From: Mesorhizobium helmanticense | GTDB lineage: Bacteria > Pseudomonadota > Alphaproteobacteria > Rhizobiales > Rhizobiaceae | Reading direction: 5' to 3' | DNA length: 64,000 nt | Assembly (NCBI RefSeq): GCF_003034915.1 | Contig: NZ_PZJX01000025.1 | Location: forward strand, 177,586 to 241,585 | In this document: piece by piece, positions 28,283 through 40,271 of the stretch | How the letters are laid out: every line of letters starts with the position of its first letter | Position numbering within the stretch: position 1 is the first letter of the stretch | Program-made: the position numbers and the translations under genes | The notes under the pieces: generated by a model | Database searches by the model: none | Told to the model about the DNA's origin: nothing | What the model saw: the letters and a program-made list of their open reading frames with translations, nothing else

Positions 28283-30849
28283 GCGATACGAAATCTGGCG
28301 ACGACAAGACGTTGAGTGTTACGCCGAAGAAGACCTTGACGCTGAAGCGCCCTGGTATGGAACAGGGCACGGTGCGCCAGAATTTCTCGCACGGCCGCAC
28401 CAAGTCGGTCGTCGTCGAGACCAAGAAGCGCAAGTTCTCGCTGCCCGGCGACAAGCCGGAGCCGGCCGCTGCTCCTGTGTCCGTCTTCACGCCGAAGCCG
28501 CCGGTCGCGGCGGCACCCGTCGTACAGGAAGCGCCCAAGGCGCCGCCGCCTCCGCCGCAGGCCGAACGCAGCGGCATGGTGCTGAACGAATTGTCCCGCA
28601 ATGAGATGGAAGCGCGCCGCCGGGCCCTGGAAGGGTCGAAGGTGCGTGACGTCGAGGATCGCCAGCGCGCCATCGAAGAGGCCAAGCGCCGCGCCGATGA
28701 TGAAGAGCGCCGCAAGCGCGAGCGCGAGGAATCCGCGCGCCGTCAGGCCGAGGAAGAGGCGCGGCTGCAGACCGAGGCCGAGTCCCGTCGCCGTGCCGAA
28801 GAGGAGGCACGCCGCCGCGCCCCGTTGGCCGCCGAACTGGCGACCGCCGACGAGGAAGAGGACGTCAAGCCGAAACGCACCGGCGCCGGTGCTCCTGTGC
28901 GCCGTCTGGTTACGCCCGAAGTGGCGCGTCCGGCCAAGCCCACCAAGGGCGAAGAAGATCGCCGCCGTGGCAAGCTGACGTTGAACTCGGCGCTGTCCGA
29001 CGAGGATGCGCGCGCCCGTTCGCTGTCGTCAATGCGTCGGCGTCAGGAGAAATTCAAGCGCGCGATGCACAACGAGCCGCGCGAGAAAGTCATGCGCGAA
29101 GTGATCCTTCCCGAAACCATCACCATCCAGGAACTGGCGCAGCGTATGTCCGAGCGCGCCGTCGACGTGGTCAAGTTCTTCATGAAGCAGGGCCAGATCC
29201 TGAAGCCGGGCGACGTCATCGACGCCGACACGGCCGAGCTGGTGGCCACCGAATTCGGCCATACGGTCCGCCGCGTCGCCGAGTCCGACATCGAGGAAGG
29301 CCTGTTCAACATCGCTGACCGTCCCGAGGATCTTGAGCCGCGTCCGCCGGTGGTGACGATCATGGGCCATGTCGACCACGGCAAAACCTCGTTGCTCGAC
29401 GCCATCCGCAACGCCAATGTCGTGTCCGGCGAGGCCGGCGGCATCACCCAGCACATCGGCGCCTATCAGGTCGAGAAGAACGGTCACAAGATCACCTTCA
29501 TCGACACGCCCGGCCACGCCGCCTTCACGGCGATGCGCGCCCGTGGCGCCCAGGCCACCGATATCGCCATCCTCGTGGTGGCGGCCGACGACAGCGTGAT
29601 GCCGCAGACGATCGAATCGATCAGCCACGCCAAGGCGGCCGGCGTTCCGATCATCGTGGCGATCAACAAGATCGACAAGCCGCAAGCCGATGCGCAGAAG
29701 GTGCGTTCGGAACTGCTGCGCCACGAGGTCTTCGTCGAATCGATGGGCGGTGAGGTGCTGGACGTCGAGGTGTCGGCGACCAAGGGCACCAATCTCGACA
29801 AGCTGCTTGAAGCGATCCTGTTGCAGGCCGAAATCCTCGACCTCAAGGCCAATCCGGATCGTACCGCCGAGGGCGTCGTCATCGAGGCCCAGCTCGACAA
29901 GGGCCGTGGTCCCGTCGCCACCGTGCTGGTGCAGACCGGCACGCTGATGCCGGGTGACATCCTTGTCGCCGGCAACGAATGGGGTCGGGTGCGCGCGCTG
30001 GTCAACGACCGCGGCGAGCAGGTCAAGGAAGCGCCGCCGGCGATGCCGGTGGAAGTGCTCGGCCTGCAGGGAACCCCACTGGCCGGCGACCGCTTCGCCG
30101 TCGTCAACAACGAGGCCCGTGCCCGCGAGATCACCGAATATCGCCAGCGTCTGGCGCGTGAGAAGGCGGTGGCCAAGCACGCCGGCCAGCGCGGCTCGCT
30201 CGAACAGATGATGTCGCAGTTGCAGACAAGTGGGCTGAAGGAATTCCCGCTGGTCATCAAGGGCGACGTGCAGGGTTCGATCGAGGCGATCAATGCCGCG
30301 CTCGACAAGCTCGGCACCGACGAGGTGCGGGCACGCATCGTTCATGCCGGTGCCGGCGGCATCACCGAAAGCGATGTGTCGCTGGCGGAGACCTCCGGGG
30401 CCGCGATTATCGGCTTCAATGTCCGCGCCAATGTACAGGCGCGCGCCGCTGCCGCGGCGGCGGGTATCGAGATCCGCTACTACTCGATCATCTACAATCT
30501 CGTCGATGACGTGAAGGCAGCGCTTTCGGGCCTGCTCTCGCCGGAGCGTCGCGAGACCTTCATCGGCAATGCCGAGATCCTCGAGATCTTCGACATCACC
30601 AAGGTCGGCAAGATCGCCGGCTGCCGTGTTACCGAGGGCAAGGTCGAGCGTGGCGCGGGCGTGCGCCTGATCCGCGACAACGTCGTCATCCACGAAGGCA
30701 CGCTGAAGACCCTCAAGCGCTTCAAGGACGAGGTCTCGGAGGTCCCCGGCGGCCAGGAATGCGGCATGGCCTTCCAGAACTACGAGGACATGCGCGTCGG
30801 CGACGTCATCGAGTGCTTCCGCGTCGAGATGGTGACCAGGACGCTCTGA
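28279..30849 (+). CDS. infB: Translation initiation factor IF-2
   Basis: 856 residues. The N-terminus has a Pro/Ala-rich part and a long charged Glu/Arg coiled-coil-like region (about 110-190), then the IF2_N domain. The GTPase domain starts near 355 with GHVDHGKTS (G1), DTPGHAAF (G3) and NKID (G4), followed by domains II-IV. IF-2 places fMet-tRNA on the 30S subunit. It is translationally coupled to the ylxR-type gene. Confidence 0.97.
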   Translation: MSDTKSGDDKTLSVTPKKTLTLKRPGMEQGTVRQNFSHGRTKSVVVETKKRKFSLPGDKPEPAAAPVSVFTPKPPVAAAPVVQEAPKAPPPPPQAERSGMVLNELSRNEMEARRRALEGSKVRDVEDRQRAIEEAKRRADDEERRKREREESARRQAEEEARLQTEAESRRRAEEEARRRAPLAAELATADEEEDVKPKRTGAGAPVRRLVTPEVARPAKPTKGEEDRRRGKLTLNSALSDEDARARSLSSMRRRQEKFKRAMHNEPREKVMREVILPETITIQELAQRMSERAVDVVKFFMKQGQILKPGDVIDADTAELVATEFGHTVRRVAESDIEEGLFNIADRPEDLEPRPPVVTIMGHVDHGKTSLLDAIRNANVVSGEAGGITQHIGAYQVEKNGHKITFIDTPGHAAFTAMRARGAQATDIAILVVAADDSVMPQTIESISHAKAAGVPIIVAINKIDKPQADAQKVRSELLRHEVFVESMGGEVLDVEVSATKGTNLDKLLEAILLQAEILDLKANPDRTAEGVVIEAQLDKGRGPVATVLVQTGTLMPGDILVAGNEWGRVRALVNDRGEQVKEAPPAMPVEVLGLQGTPLAGDRFAVVNNEARAREITEYRQRLAREKAVAKHAGQRGSLEQMMSQLQTSGLKEFPLVIKGDVQGSIEAINAALDKLGTDEVRARIVHAGAGGITESDVSLAETSGAAIIGFNVRANVQARAAAAAAGIEIRYYSIIYNLVDDVKAALSGLLSPERRETFIGNAEILEIFDITKVGKIAGCRVTEGKVERGAGVRLIRDNVVIHEGTLKTLKRFKDEVSEVPGGQECGMAFQNYEDMRVGDVIECFRVEMVTRTL

Positions 30850-30902
30850 GTTCGTGGACTGTCGAATGACCGGGCGGTGGTCGAAAGGCCGCCGCCTAGA
30901 GC

Positions 30903-30945
30903 CATGATCCCGAAAAGTGGAATCCGGTTTTCGGATAAGATCATG
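30903..30945. repeat. Rhizobial palindromic repeat with CCGAAAA/TTTTCGG core
   Basis: CATGATC at 30903-30909 pairs with GATCATG at 30939-30945, and CCGAAAA pairs with TTTTCGG inside. It sits 53 bases after infB. Elements of this shape are common between genes in Mesorhizobium and relatives. A degenerate copy lies at 34295-34338. Confidence 0.7.
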
Positions 30946-30962
30946 GTCAGACAAGAAGATAG

Positions 30963-30984
30963 AGCCTGATCCATGGATCAGGCT
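30963..30984. repeat. Perfect 22-base palindrome upstream of rbfA
   Basis: AGCCTGATCCA followed by its exact reverse complement forms a perfect 22-base palindrome. It lies 55 bases before the rbfA start and 18 bases after the preceding repeat. It may be part of the same mobile repeat, or a protein-binding site; nothing in the sequence decides between these. Confidence 0.6.
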
Positions 30985-31038
30985 ATGAGACATGCGGTGC
31001 GGTCCCATCCCGAGCCTCACGATTCCAGGACAAGAAAA

Positions 31039-31476
31039 ATGCCTCGTTCAACCACATCAGGCCCGTCCCAGCGCATGCTCCGCGTCGGCGAACAGGTGCG
31101 CCATGCGCTGTCGGAAACCTTGCAGCGCGGCGAGATCATCGATCCGTTGATCGAGAATGCCGTGGTTTCGGTATCCGAAGTGCGCATGTCGCCCGATCTG
31201 AAGATCGCCACAGCCTTCGTCTCGCCACTCGGCGCCGGCGATGCCGCGGCAGTGGTCGAAGCGCTCAACAAGCATGCTAAATTCGTGCGCGGCCGCGTTT
31301 CCGGCGCGCTCCGGCAGATGAAGTACATGCCGGAATTCCGCTTCCGGCTCGACACCAGCTACGACAATTTCCAGAAGATCAACGAATTGCTGCACTCGCC
31401 CGAAGTGGCGCGCGATCTCGGCCCCGACGCCGGGATTGACGGCCAGCGCAAAGGCAACGACGAGGACGAAAAGTAG
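31039..31476 (+). CDS. rbfA: 30S ribosome-binding factor RbfA
   Basis: 145 residues from ATG 31039, with AGGACAAG upstream. The KH-like core shows [19 protein letters not shown] and [20 protein letters not shown], and ends with [14 protein letters not shown]. RbfA helps 16S maturation in the cold. The stop shares one base with the truB GTG. An upstream in-frame start at 30973 lies within repeat DNA and is rejected. Confidence 0.94.
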   Translation: MPRSTTSGPSQRMLRVGEQVRHALSETLQRGEIIDPLIENAVVSVSEVRMSPDLKIATAFVSPLGAGDAAAVVEALNKHAKFVRGRVSGALRQMKYMPEFRFRLDTSYDNFQKINELLHSPEVARDLGPDAGIDGQRKGNDEDEK

Positions 31477-32456
31477 TGGCGCGCCGTGGCAAGAAGAAGG
31501 GCCGGCCGGTCTCCGGCTGGCTGGTGCTGGACAAGCCGGTCGGCATGGGCTCGACCGAAGCCGTCTCCAAGATCAAATGGCTGTTCCAGGCGGAAAAGGC
31601 CGGCCATGCCGGCACGCTCGACCCGCTCGCCTCCGGCATGCTGCCGATCGCGCTCGGCGAGGCGACCAAGACGGTGCCCTACGTTCAGGACGGCGCCAAG
31701 ATCTATCGCTTCACCGTTGCCTGGGGTGAGGAGCGTTCGACCGATGACCTCGAAGGTCCGGTGACGAAGAGTTCCGAGCAGCGGCCGGCGGAAGCCGATG
31801 TGCGGGTGCTGCTGCCGAAATACACTGGCATCATCATGCAGACGCCGCCGCAATTCTCGGCCATCAAGATCGCCGGCGAGCGCGCCTACGACTTGGCTCG
31901 GGAGGGCGAGACCGTCGACATACCGGCGCGGGAGATCGAAATCGGCCGCTTGGACGTCATCGAGCACGCCGCCGACCACACCATTTTCGAGGTCGAATGC
32001 GGCAAGGGCACCTATGTCCGCTCGCTGGCCCGCGACATGGGCCGCGACCTCGGCTGTTTCGGCCACATCGCAGAGCTGCGCCGGATCGAGGTCGAGCCGT
32101 TCACGCAGGAAGACTTCGTCACCATCGCCGAATTGGAGGCAGCGCGTTTCGGTGAACGGGGCGATGAGGAACCGGATACGGCCGATGATGCATCCGACGC
32201 TCCCGATCTGCCGGTCGACTTCACGGCCATCGATGCGCTTCTGGTCGACACATCGGCGGCGCTCGATTGCCTGCCGCAGATTGCGATCAGCGACGATGCC
32301 GCGACGAAAATCCGGCTCGGCAATCCGGTTATCATCCGTGGCCGCGACGCGCCGGTGGAGGCCGAGGAAGCCTGCGCCACCGCTCGTGGCAAGCTGGTCG
32401 CCATCGGCGCCATCGAGCAAGGGATGTTCAAGCCGAAGCGGGTCTTTGCCGGGTGA
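31476..32456 (+). CDS. truB: tRNA pseudouridine(55) synthase
   Basis: 326 residues. The catalytic aspartate is D49 in [15 protein letters not shown], and [13 protein letters not shown] marks motif III. It converts U55 of the T-loop to pseudouridine. The C-terminal region has an acidic insertion (about 225-245) before the PUA-like end. It starts at GTG 31476, coupled to rbfA. Confidence 0.95.
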   Translation: MARRGKKKGRPVSGWLVLDKPVGMGSTEAVSKIKWLFQAEKAGHAGTLDPLASGMLPIALGEATKTVPYVQDGAKIYRFTVAWGEERSTDDLEGPVTKSSEQRPAEADVRVLLPKYTGIIMQTPPQFSAIKIAGERAYDLAREGETVDIPAREIEIGRLDVIEHAADHTIFEVECGKGTYVRSLARDMGRDLGCFGHIAELRRIEVEPFTQEDFVTIAELEAARFGERGDEEPDTADDASDAPDLPVDFTAIDALLVDTSAALDCLPQIAISDDAATKIRLGNPVIIRGRDAPVEAEEACATARGKLVAIGAIEQGMFKPKRVFAG

Positions 32457-32501
32457 CGGCTCTCATCGTGATCTCGGCCAGAGAGTACACCCGAGGGGCC
32501 T

Positions 32502-33596
32502 ATGGCAAAGGTTGAGACGATCAAGAAGCGGGCGCCGATAGTAACGCGACGACCGCCGGTCGGCGCTTCGCCCGGCACGCTGATTGCAGATCCCGCGGCC
32601 CGCCGGTCCGAACTGCGGCTGACATTGATCGCTCCCGACAAGTTCGAGACGATCGAAAATGCCAGCATCGACGATCTCAACACACATTGCGACAATTGGC
32701 CGGTCATCTGGCTGGACTGCACCGGCCTTGCCAACATCCCGCTGATCGAGGAGATCGGCCGGACCTTCAGCCTGCATCCGCTGGCGCTGGAGGATGTCGT
32801 CAACACCGGCCAGCGGCCGAAGGTGGATTTCTTCGAGGACCATGCTTTCGTTGTCGTCAGGATGATCGACGATGTCACGGCGCATCGCTACGAGCAGATC
32901 GCTGTCTTCTTCGGCAAGAACTTCGTCGTCACCTTCCAGGAGCGCGAAGGCGACCCGTTCGATCCCGTGCGCAAGCGCATTGAAAGCTCGGTGCCCAACC
33001 GCTTGCGCTCGCGCGGCGCCGATTACCTTGCCTATGCGCTGATCGACGCCATCGTCGACAGCTATTTCCCCCCGATAGAGACCGCTGGCCAAATAGTCGA
33101 CAGCATCGAGGACCAGATGCTGCACACGCCGCACAAGCACCAGATGCGGCAACTGCACGAATTGCGGCGCGACGCCAACGTGCTGAAGGGCGTGCTCTGG
33201 CCGATGCGCGATGCGCTGGCGACGTTGATCCGCAACGACGTGCCCTATGTGAAGGCCGAGACCAAGGTCTTCCTCAATGACACGCTCGATCATTCGCTTC
33301 GGCTGATCGAACTGGTCGAGACCCAGCGCGACATGCTGACCGGCCTGATCGAGATGCATCTGTCGCTGAGCCAGGCGCGCACCAACGACGTCATCTCCTA
33401 TCTTACCATCGTCTCCGTCATCTTCATGCCGCTCACCTTCCTCGTCGGCGTGTGGGGGATGAATTTCGATCCTGAGAGCTCGCCATGGAACATGCCGGAG
33501 CTGAAGGCTCACTATGGTTATCCGGTCGCGCTCGTCTTCATGTTGTTTGTCGCGTTTTCTCTCGTCGCCTTCTTCAAATGGAAGAAGTGGCTTTAA
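32502..33596 (+). CDS. CorA-family divalent cation transporter
   Basis: 364 residues: a large cytoplasmic N-terminal domain and two C-terminal membrane helices. The defining GMN motif is in WGMNFDPES after the first helix, and the protein ends FFKWKKWL. CorA proteins are pentameric Mg2+ channels; related ZntB members move Zn2+, so the ion is not certain. It lies between truB and rpsO, genes often adjacent elsewhere. Confidence 0.88.
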   Translation: MAKVETIKKRAPIVTRRPPVGASPGTLIADPAARRSELRLTLIAPDKFETIENASIDDLNTHCDNWPVIWLDCTGLANIPLIEEIGRTFSLHPLALEDVVNTGQRPKVDFFEDHAFVVVRMIDDVTAHRYEQIAVFFGKNFVVTFQEREGDPFDPVRKRIESSVPNRLRSRGADYLAYALIDAIVDSYFPPIETAGQIVDSIEDQMLHTPHKHQMRQLHELRRDANVLKGVLWPMRDALATLIRNDVPYVKAETKVFLNDTLDHSLRLIELVETQRDMLTGLIEMHLSLSQARTNDVISYLTIVSVIFMPLTFLVGVWGMNFDPESSPWNMPELKAHYGYPVALVFMLFVAFSLVAFFKWKKWL

Positions 33597-33697
33597 AGCG
33601 CGTCAGGTTGAACAGATTCATGCGATGCGCTTTAAATTCTTGTTTGATGCATGTCGTTATCCCAAAACCGTTGCGCACTTTTGCGCGCCATGCATCA
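33595..33697. repeat. Bipartite double-hairpin repeat, copy A
   Basis: First hairpin: AAAGCGCGTC (33595-33604) pairs with GATGCGCTTT (33624-33633) with one G-T. Second hairpin: TGATGCATG (33645-33653) pairs perfectly with CATGCATCA (33689-33697). The first element overlaps the stop codon of the corA-type gene. The same two-part structure recurs, in reverse order, at 47429, 48902 and 62375. The rest of the gap up to rpsO at 33894 holds no gene. Confidence 0.75.
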
Positions 33698-33893
33698 ACG
33701 TCAGCTTGAAAGTCTTCGTTTCTCTCGCGAAAGCCGCGCGAAAGCCGGCTTGTGAATTGGGCTGGTGTTTTCCGGGGAATTGCACTATATGCGCCGCAGC
33801 ATCGCGCTCTGACGCCTTGCTTGCACCGGCCCCTGCTGGACGACATCCCGGCTGAGGGCGACCCGTTTCCTCAAACAGATAAGGAAAAACACG

Positions 33894-34163
33894 ATGTCGA
33901 TTACTGCCGAGCGCAAGAAGGAACTGATGGGTGAATTCGCAACCGCCAAGGGCGACACCGGGTCTCCGGAAGTCCAGGTGGCCATCCTTTCCGAGCGCAT
34001 CAAGAACCTGACCGACCATTTCAAGGACCACAAGAAGGATAACCATTCCCGACGTGGTCTGCTCGCTCTCGTCTCCCAACGCCGCAGCCTGCTTGACTAT
34101 CTCAAGCGCAAGGATGACGCGCGCTATCAGACGCTGATCGAGAAGCTCGGTCTGCGCCGTTGA
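33894..34163 (+). CDS. rpsO: 30S ribosomal protein S15
   Basis: 89 residues, exact family length, with [19 protein letters not shown] and [21 protein letters not shown]15 binds the central domain of 16S rRNA early in 30S assembly. In E. coli it represses its own translation through a pseudoknot over the start. The order rpsO-pnp is conserved. Confidence 0.98.
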   Translation: MSITAERKKELMGEFATAKGDTGSPEVQVAILSERIKNLTDHFKDHKKDNHSRRGLLALVSQRRSLLDYLKRKDDARYQTLIEKLGLRR

Positions 34164-34169
34164 CGAATT

Positions 34170-34201
34170 GGCCGGCGGGCTTTCCTTGGGAGAGCCCGCC
34201 G
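34170..34201 (+). terminator. Strong hairpin after rpsO
   Basis: CCGGCGGGCTT near 34171 pairs with GAGCCCGCCGG (34191-34201). The stem is long and G+C-rich, but only a short T-poor tail follows. It could act as a weak terminator or as a processing/stability element in the rpsO-pnp message. Confidence 0.5.
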
Positions 34202-34569
34202 GTCGCGCATTTGAGTGTCGGATGTTGCTCAAATGAAGGAACAGAGCGCCGCGCCTCGATCTGATGGGCAAAGGACGCTCTGAAAATTGAATTTGCGCAT
34301 GACGCTTGCCGAAAGCCGTGGTTTTCGGGGTCACGCGCAAGGCCAGTCGGATCGATTGGCCAGACCCGGTTTCGAGACAGCAGAGGGCCATTCGAAACCG
34401 CCCATGGACGGTCATGGGGCAGGATTGCAGGACGCTCGTTGCGGCCATCGTGCCGGACTACCCGAGCTTCCCGTTGTCTTGCCCGTGGCTGCCCGAGAAA
34501 GGAAGCCAGGGAAAGGGCATCCGCGCACGCTGAAACGGCGCGGCCCTTTCCGCATAGTAAGGACAAGAC
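34202..34569 (+). other. Long rpsO-pnp intergenic leader
   Basis: 368 bases without a gene. It contains an imperfect inverted repeat at 34295-34338 (GCGCATGAC with GTCACGCGC, and CCGAAA with TTTCGG), a degenerate relative of the repeat at 30903. The pnp start is preceded by TAAGGACAAG. In E. coli the pnp leader is cut by RNase III and degraded by PNPase itself; a similar use of this leader is possible. Confidence 0.5.
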
Positions 34570-36717
<2,148 letters not shown>

Positions 36718-36737
36718 ACTGTCATACAATGAAGTTG

Positions 36738-36772
36738 AAACGGGCGCGGCACATGTCGCGCCCGTTTTCGTT
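36738..36772 (+). terminator. Intrinsic terminator of pnp
   Basis: AAACGGGCGCG (36738-36748) pairs perfectly with CGCGCCCGTTT (36757-36767), followed by TTTTCGTTT. It lies 20 bases after the pnp stop. Confidence 0.85.
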
Positions 36773-36791
36773 TAAGACATGAGATCGAAGA

Positions 36792-37805
36792 ATGTCCGTC
36801 GAGCCGCTGAAGACGCTGTTCCATCCGTTCGAGGCCGAGGCGATCGCCTTGCCGCGAAAGGGAGAGCGTGTGCTCTTTCTGGGTGCGGAGCCCGGCTTTC
36901 GTTTGCCCGAAGGCTTTGAGGCAGCGCTCCATCTCGTGCAGGGTTTCCGGCCGCATTTTCGCGCCTTGCAGGCTTCGGGTTTCAGCGTCGCTCCGCAAGC
37001 CGAAGGCAGCGCATTTGACATGGCGCTGATCCTTGCCGGCCGTCATCGGGGACAAAACGAATTGCGCATCGCCGAGGCGCTGGAGCGCGTGGCATCAAAC
37101 GGATTGATCGTGGTTGCCGGTGGCAAGGACGACGGCATTGCCAGCCTTCGCAAGCGCATCGACGAGTTTGTGCCACTCGACGGTCATCTGCCGAAACATC
37201 ACGGCATCGCCTTCTGGTTTCGCCGGGCGGCCGCCGCAGAGGTCGCGGCAGCGCTTCGCGCCGGCAATCCGGACCTTGTGTTAGAGGGCCGTTTCCACAC
37301 TGCGCCGGGTATGTTCTCCTTCGACAAGGTCGATAACGGCTCCAGATTGCTCGTGGAAAACCTGCCCGTGGACCTACGTGGCAACATCGCCGATTTCTGC
37401 GCCGGCTGGGGCTATGTGGCGGCCGAGGTGGCGGCACGCTCGCCTGGCATATCGGGGCTCGACCTTTACGAGGCGGACTTCGCCTCGCTCGAAGCGGCAA
37501 AGCGCAATGTCGGCAAAGGCACCGTTGAACCGCGCTTCTTCTGGATTGATTTGCTGAGCGAACCGGTCGAGCGCCGCTACGACGCAATCGTCATGAACCC
37601 GCCCTTCCACCGCAGCCGGGCCGCCGAACCGGAAATCGGCGCCGGCATGATCCGCGCAGCGGCGAAGGCGCTGAAACCGGGCGGGCGGCTGTTCATAGTG
37701 GCAAACCGTCAGCTGCCCTACGAGCCGGTGTTGGCAGCCGCCTTCTCCAGCCACGCCGAACTCGCCCGCGACGGCATGTTCAAAGTCTTCGCCGCGCGGC
37801 GTTAA
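36792..37805 (+). CDS. RsmC-like 16S rRNA (guanine-N2) methyltransferase
   Basis: 337 residues in two halves: an N-terminal degenerate methyltransferase-like domain and a C-terminal catalytic domain. The SAM motif is DFCAGWGYVAAEVA near 197 and the catalytic motif is MNPPFH near 262. This two-domain plan and NPPF motif are typical of RsmC, which makes m2G1207 in 16S rRNA; RlmG is a related alternative. It is convergent with the GGDEF/EAL gene. Confidence 0.82.
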   Translation: MSVEPLKTLFHPFEAEAIALPRKGERVLFLGAEPGFRLPEGFEAALHLVQGFRPHFRALQASGFSVAPQAEGSAFDMALILAGRHRGQNELRIAEALERVASNGLIVVAGGKDDGIASLRKRIDEFVPLDGHLPKHHGIAFWFRRAAAAEVAAALRAGNPDLVLEGRFHTAPGMFSFDKVDNGSRLLVENLPVDLRGNIADFCAGWGYVAAEVAARSPGISGLDLYEADFASLEAAKRNVGKGTVEPRFFWIDLLSEPVERRYDAIVMNPPFHRSRAAEPEIGAGMIRAAAKALKPGGRLFIVANRQLPYEPVLAAAFSSHAELARDGMFKVFAARR

Positions 37806-37817
37806 GGAAAGCAAAAT

Positions 37818-39359
37818 TCAGTTCAGGTTGGCGACGCGCTGTTCGCGGGCAGTGAGCGCTTCAGCAAACTCGATCTTGAGCGGCGCTGGCCGTCCGTACA
37901 GAAAGCCTTGCACCACTTCGCACCCGGCTGCCCTGAGCAGCGTCGCCTGGTTTTCGGTCTCGACGCCTTCGGCGATGATGCTGACGCCGAGCGCCCGCGA
38001 GAGCCCGACAATGGTCGAAACCACCGCACCGGAGCTCGCATCGGTGTCGATGCGGCTGACGAAGGAACGGTCGATCTTCAGCTTGCCGAATGAGAAATCG
38101 ATCAGATAGCTGAGATTGGAATAGCCGGTGCCGAAATCGTCGACGGCGACCGAGATGCCCATCTCGGCAAGCTGCCGCAGGATCGTGGCGGCGCGGTCGC
38201 GGTCCTGCATCATCGCCGTCTCGGTGACTTCCAGCTCCAGCCGTGACGGCCGGATGCCGGTGCTCGCCATCGTATCGCGCACGATGCCGACGAAATCCTT
38301 GGTCATGAACTGGACCGGCGAGATGTTGACGGCAACAAAGCAGTCTTCGGGCAGATGGCGGGCATCGCTGCAGGCCTTGCGCAGCACCCATTCGCCGATC
38401 GGGCCGATCATGCCGGTTTCCTCGGCGATCGGGATGAATTCCATGGGCGCGATCATGCCGCGTTCGGGATGCCGCCAGCGGATCAGCGCCTCATAGCCGA
38501 CGATACGGCCGCTCGGAAGGTCGAGTTGCGGCTGGTAGTGGAGATCGAAATCGCCGCGATCGAAGGCGATGTGCAATTCCGATTCGATCCACTGGCGATA
38601 ATCCGCGACCTGGCCCATGTCGGAATGGAAGACCGACCAATTGCCTACCCCGCTGGCGCGCGCATTCTGCAGCGCCAGATTGGACCGGCGCAGGACGAGC
38701 ACGGGATCGACGCCATCCTTCGGCATGGCCACGATGCCCACCGACAGGCTGACCGATTGCAGGTGGGAGCCGAGCTGGTAGGGCTCCATCATCTTCTCGA
38801 TGAGCTTTTCAACGGCGCTTTCCAGCGGCCCCTCTATCTGCCGGTCGGTAATGAGCACGGCGAACTCGCCAGCGCCGATGCGCCCGATCACCGCGCCCTC
38901 CGGCATGGATGCCTTCAACCGGCTGGTGAAGGCGCTGATCAGCTCGTCGCCCTGGCTGTAGCCGATCGCGTCGTTGATCTGCTTGAAACGGTCGATATCG
39001 ATGTCGATGAGAAACACCGGTTCGCCGGTTTTCATGGTCGCGGATGCGGCGTCGGCTATCCTGCCGACCATTGCCGGGCGCGCCAGCAGGCCGGTCAGCT
39101 TGTCGAGATGGGTTTCCTTGAAGACATAGTCCGCCGATTCATCGACGCCGGCAAAGAAGGACAACGCTGCTCCCGCCGAAGCGAGCGCGCAAAGTGCCGC
39201 GATGATGCCGATCATCGTTCCGGTCTGCACGCCGGCAAGGCTGTCGCCGAAACCGAACCTGAGGCCCCACAGCCCGAGGATGAAACTGCCGATGCCCGAA
39301 CTGGCAATGGTGAGCAATCGGAATATCGGTGTTCGCGTCGGATTGCCAGCAACAGCCAT
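37818..39359 (-). CDS. GGDEF/EAL protein, probable c-di-GMP phosphodiesterase
   Basis: 513 residues from ATG 39359, which has GGGGA eight bases upstream. Two N-terminal membrane helices (about 17-70) are followed by a GGDEF domain whose active-site motif reads GAGEF (162-166), lacking the acidic residue for synthesis. The EAL domain keeps EAL (290-292), the N of VAVNIS, the E of LEVTET and DDFGTG (407-412), so hydrolysis of c-di-GMP is expected. The degenerate GGDEF may bind GTP as a regulator. An upstream in-frame GTG/ATG at 39398 is less likely. Confidence 0.87.
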   Translation of the reverse strand: MAVAGNPTRTPIFRLLTIASSGIGSFILGLWGLRFGFGDSLAGVQTGTMIGIIAALCALASAGAALSFFAGVDESADYVFKETHLDKLTGLLARPAMVGRIADAASATMKTGEPVFLIDIDIDRFKQINDAIGYSQGDELISAFTSRLKASMPEGAVIGRIGAGEFAVLITDRQIEGPLESAVEKLIEKMMEPYQLGSHLQSVSLSVGIVAMPKDGVDPVLVLRRSNLALQNARASGVGNWSVFHSDMGQVADYRQWIESELHIAFDRGDFDLHYQPQLDLPSGRIVGYEALIRWRHPERGMIAPMEFIPIAEETGMIGPIGEWVLRKACSDARHLPEDCFVAVNISPVQFMTKDFVGIVRDTMASTGIRPSRLELEVTETAMMQDRDRAATILRQLAEMGISVAVDDFGTGYSNLSYLIDFSFGKLKIDRSFVSRIDTDASSGAVVSTIVGLSRALGVSIIAEGVETENQATLLRAAGCEVVQGFLYGRPAPLKIEFAEALTAREQRVANLN

Positions 39360-39443
39360 TACAAAGTCCCCAGTAACGGGACCTTCTAGCGGACACATCC
39401 TTAAAATTAGTTGCAGCGAATATTAATAATTTTACTGGACCTG

Positions 39444-40256
39444 CTAGTCCTTACCGTCGTCAGTCTGCTTCAATTCGTCGAGTGTCGGCATGGAGACGAT
39501 GTGATAGCCGGAATCGACGTAGTGGATTTCGCCGGTGACGCCCGACGACAGGTCGGACAGGAGATAGAGCGCGGAGCCGCCAACCTCGTCGATGGTCACG
39601 GTGCGGCGTAGCGGCGAGTTGCGCTGCTGGTAGGAAAACATGTGGCGTGCATCGGAAATGCCGGCGCCGGCCAGTGTCCGCACCGGTCCCGCCGATATGC
39701 CGTTCACCCTGATGCCGCGGGGGCCGTAGTCATTGGCGAGATAGCGAACGCTGGCCTCCAACCCGGCCTTGGCGACGCCCATGACGTTGTAATTCGGCAT
39801 GACGCGGACGGAGCCCGCATAAGTCAGCGTGATCATCGAGCCGCTGTCCCCCATCAGCCTGGCGGCGTGGCGGGCGATCTCGGTGAAAGAGTAGCAGGAG
39901 ATGACCATGGTGCGGATGAAATTGTCGCGGCTGGTGTCGGCGTAAAGGCCCTTGAGCTCATTCTTGTCGGAAAAGCCGATGGCATGGACGACGAAGTCCA
40001 GCCCGCCCCATTCCTTGCCCAAAGTCTCGAAGGTGGCGCTGACCGATGCGCTGTCCTCGACATCGCAAGGCACCACCAGGGATGCGCCAAGCCTGTCGGC
40101 GAGCGGCTTGACCCGCCGCCCGAACGCTTCGCCCTGATAGGTGAAAGCGAGCTCCGCCCCATGTTCGGACAATTTCCTGGCGATGCCCCAAGCGATCGAG
40201 TGGTCGTTGGCGACACCCATGACAAGCCCGCGCTTGCCCTTCATCAATCCGTCCAT
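39444..40256 (-). CDS. fabI: Enoyl-[acyl-carrier-protein] reductase (NADH)
   Basis: 270 residues. The SDR-type cofactor region reads GVANDHSIAWGIA, and the catalytic Tyr and Lys lie in YNVMGVAK (Tyr-X6-Lys spacing of FabI). It carries out the last reduction of fatty-acid elongation. It is the third gene of fabA-fabB-fabI on the minus strand, 15 bases after fabB. Confidence 0.95.
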   Translation of the reverse strand: MDGLMKGKRGLVMGVANDHSIAWGIARKLSEHGAELAFTYQGEAFGRRVKPLADRLGASLVVPCDVEDSASVSATFETLGKEWGGLDFVVHAIGFSDKNELKGLYADTSRDNFIRTMVISCYSFTEIARHAARLMGDSGSMITLTYAGSVRVMPNYNVMGVAKAGLEASVRYLANDYGPRGIRVNGISAGPVRTLAGAGISDARHMFSYQQRNSPLRRTVTIDEVGGSALYLLSDLSSGVTGEIHYVDSGYHIVSMPTLDELKQTDDGKD

Positions 40257-40271
40257 GGCCGGCGAAATCCC

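Noticed and set aside
29029..31020. A 663-codon open frame antisense to infB and rbfA.
   Set aside because: It is a shadow of infB; its His/Asp/Arg-rich content reflects the opposite strand and no start site or domain is convincing.
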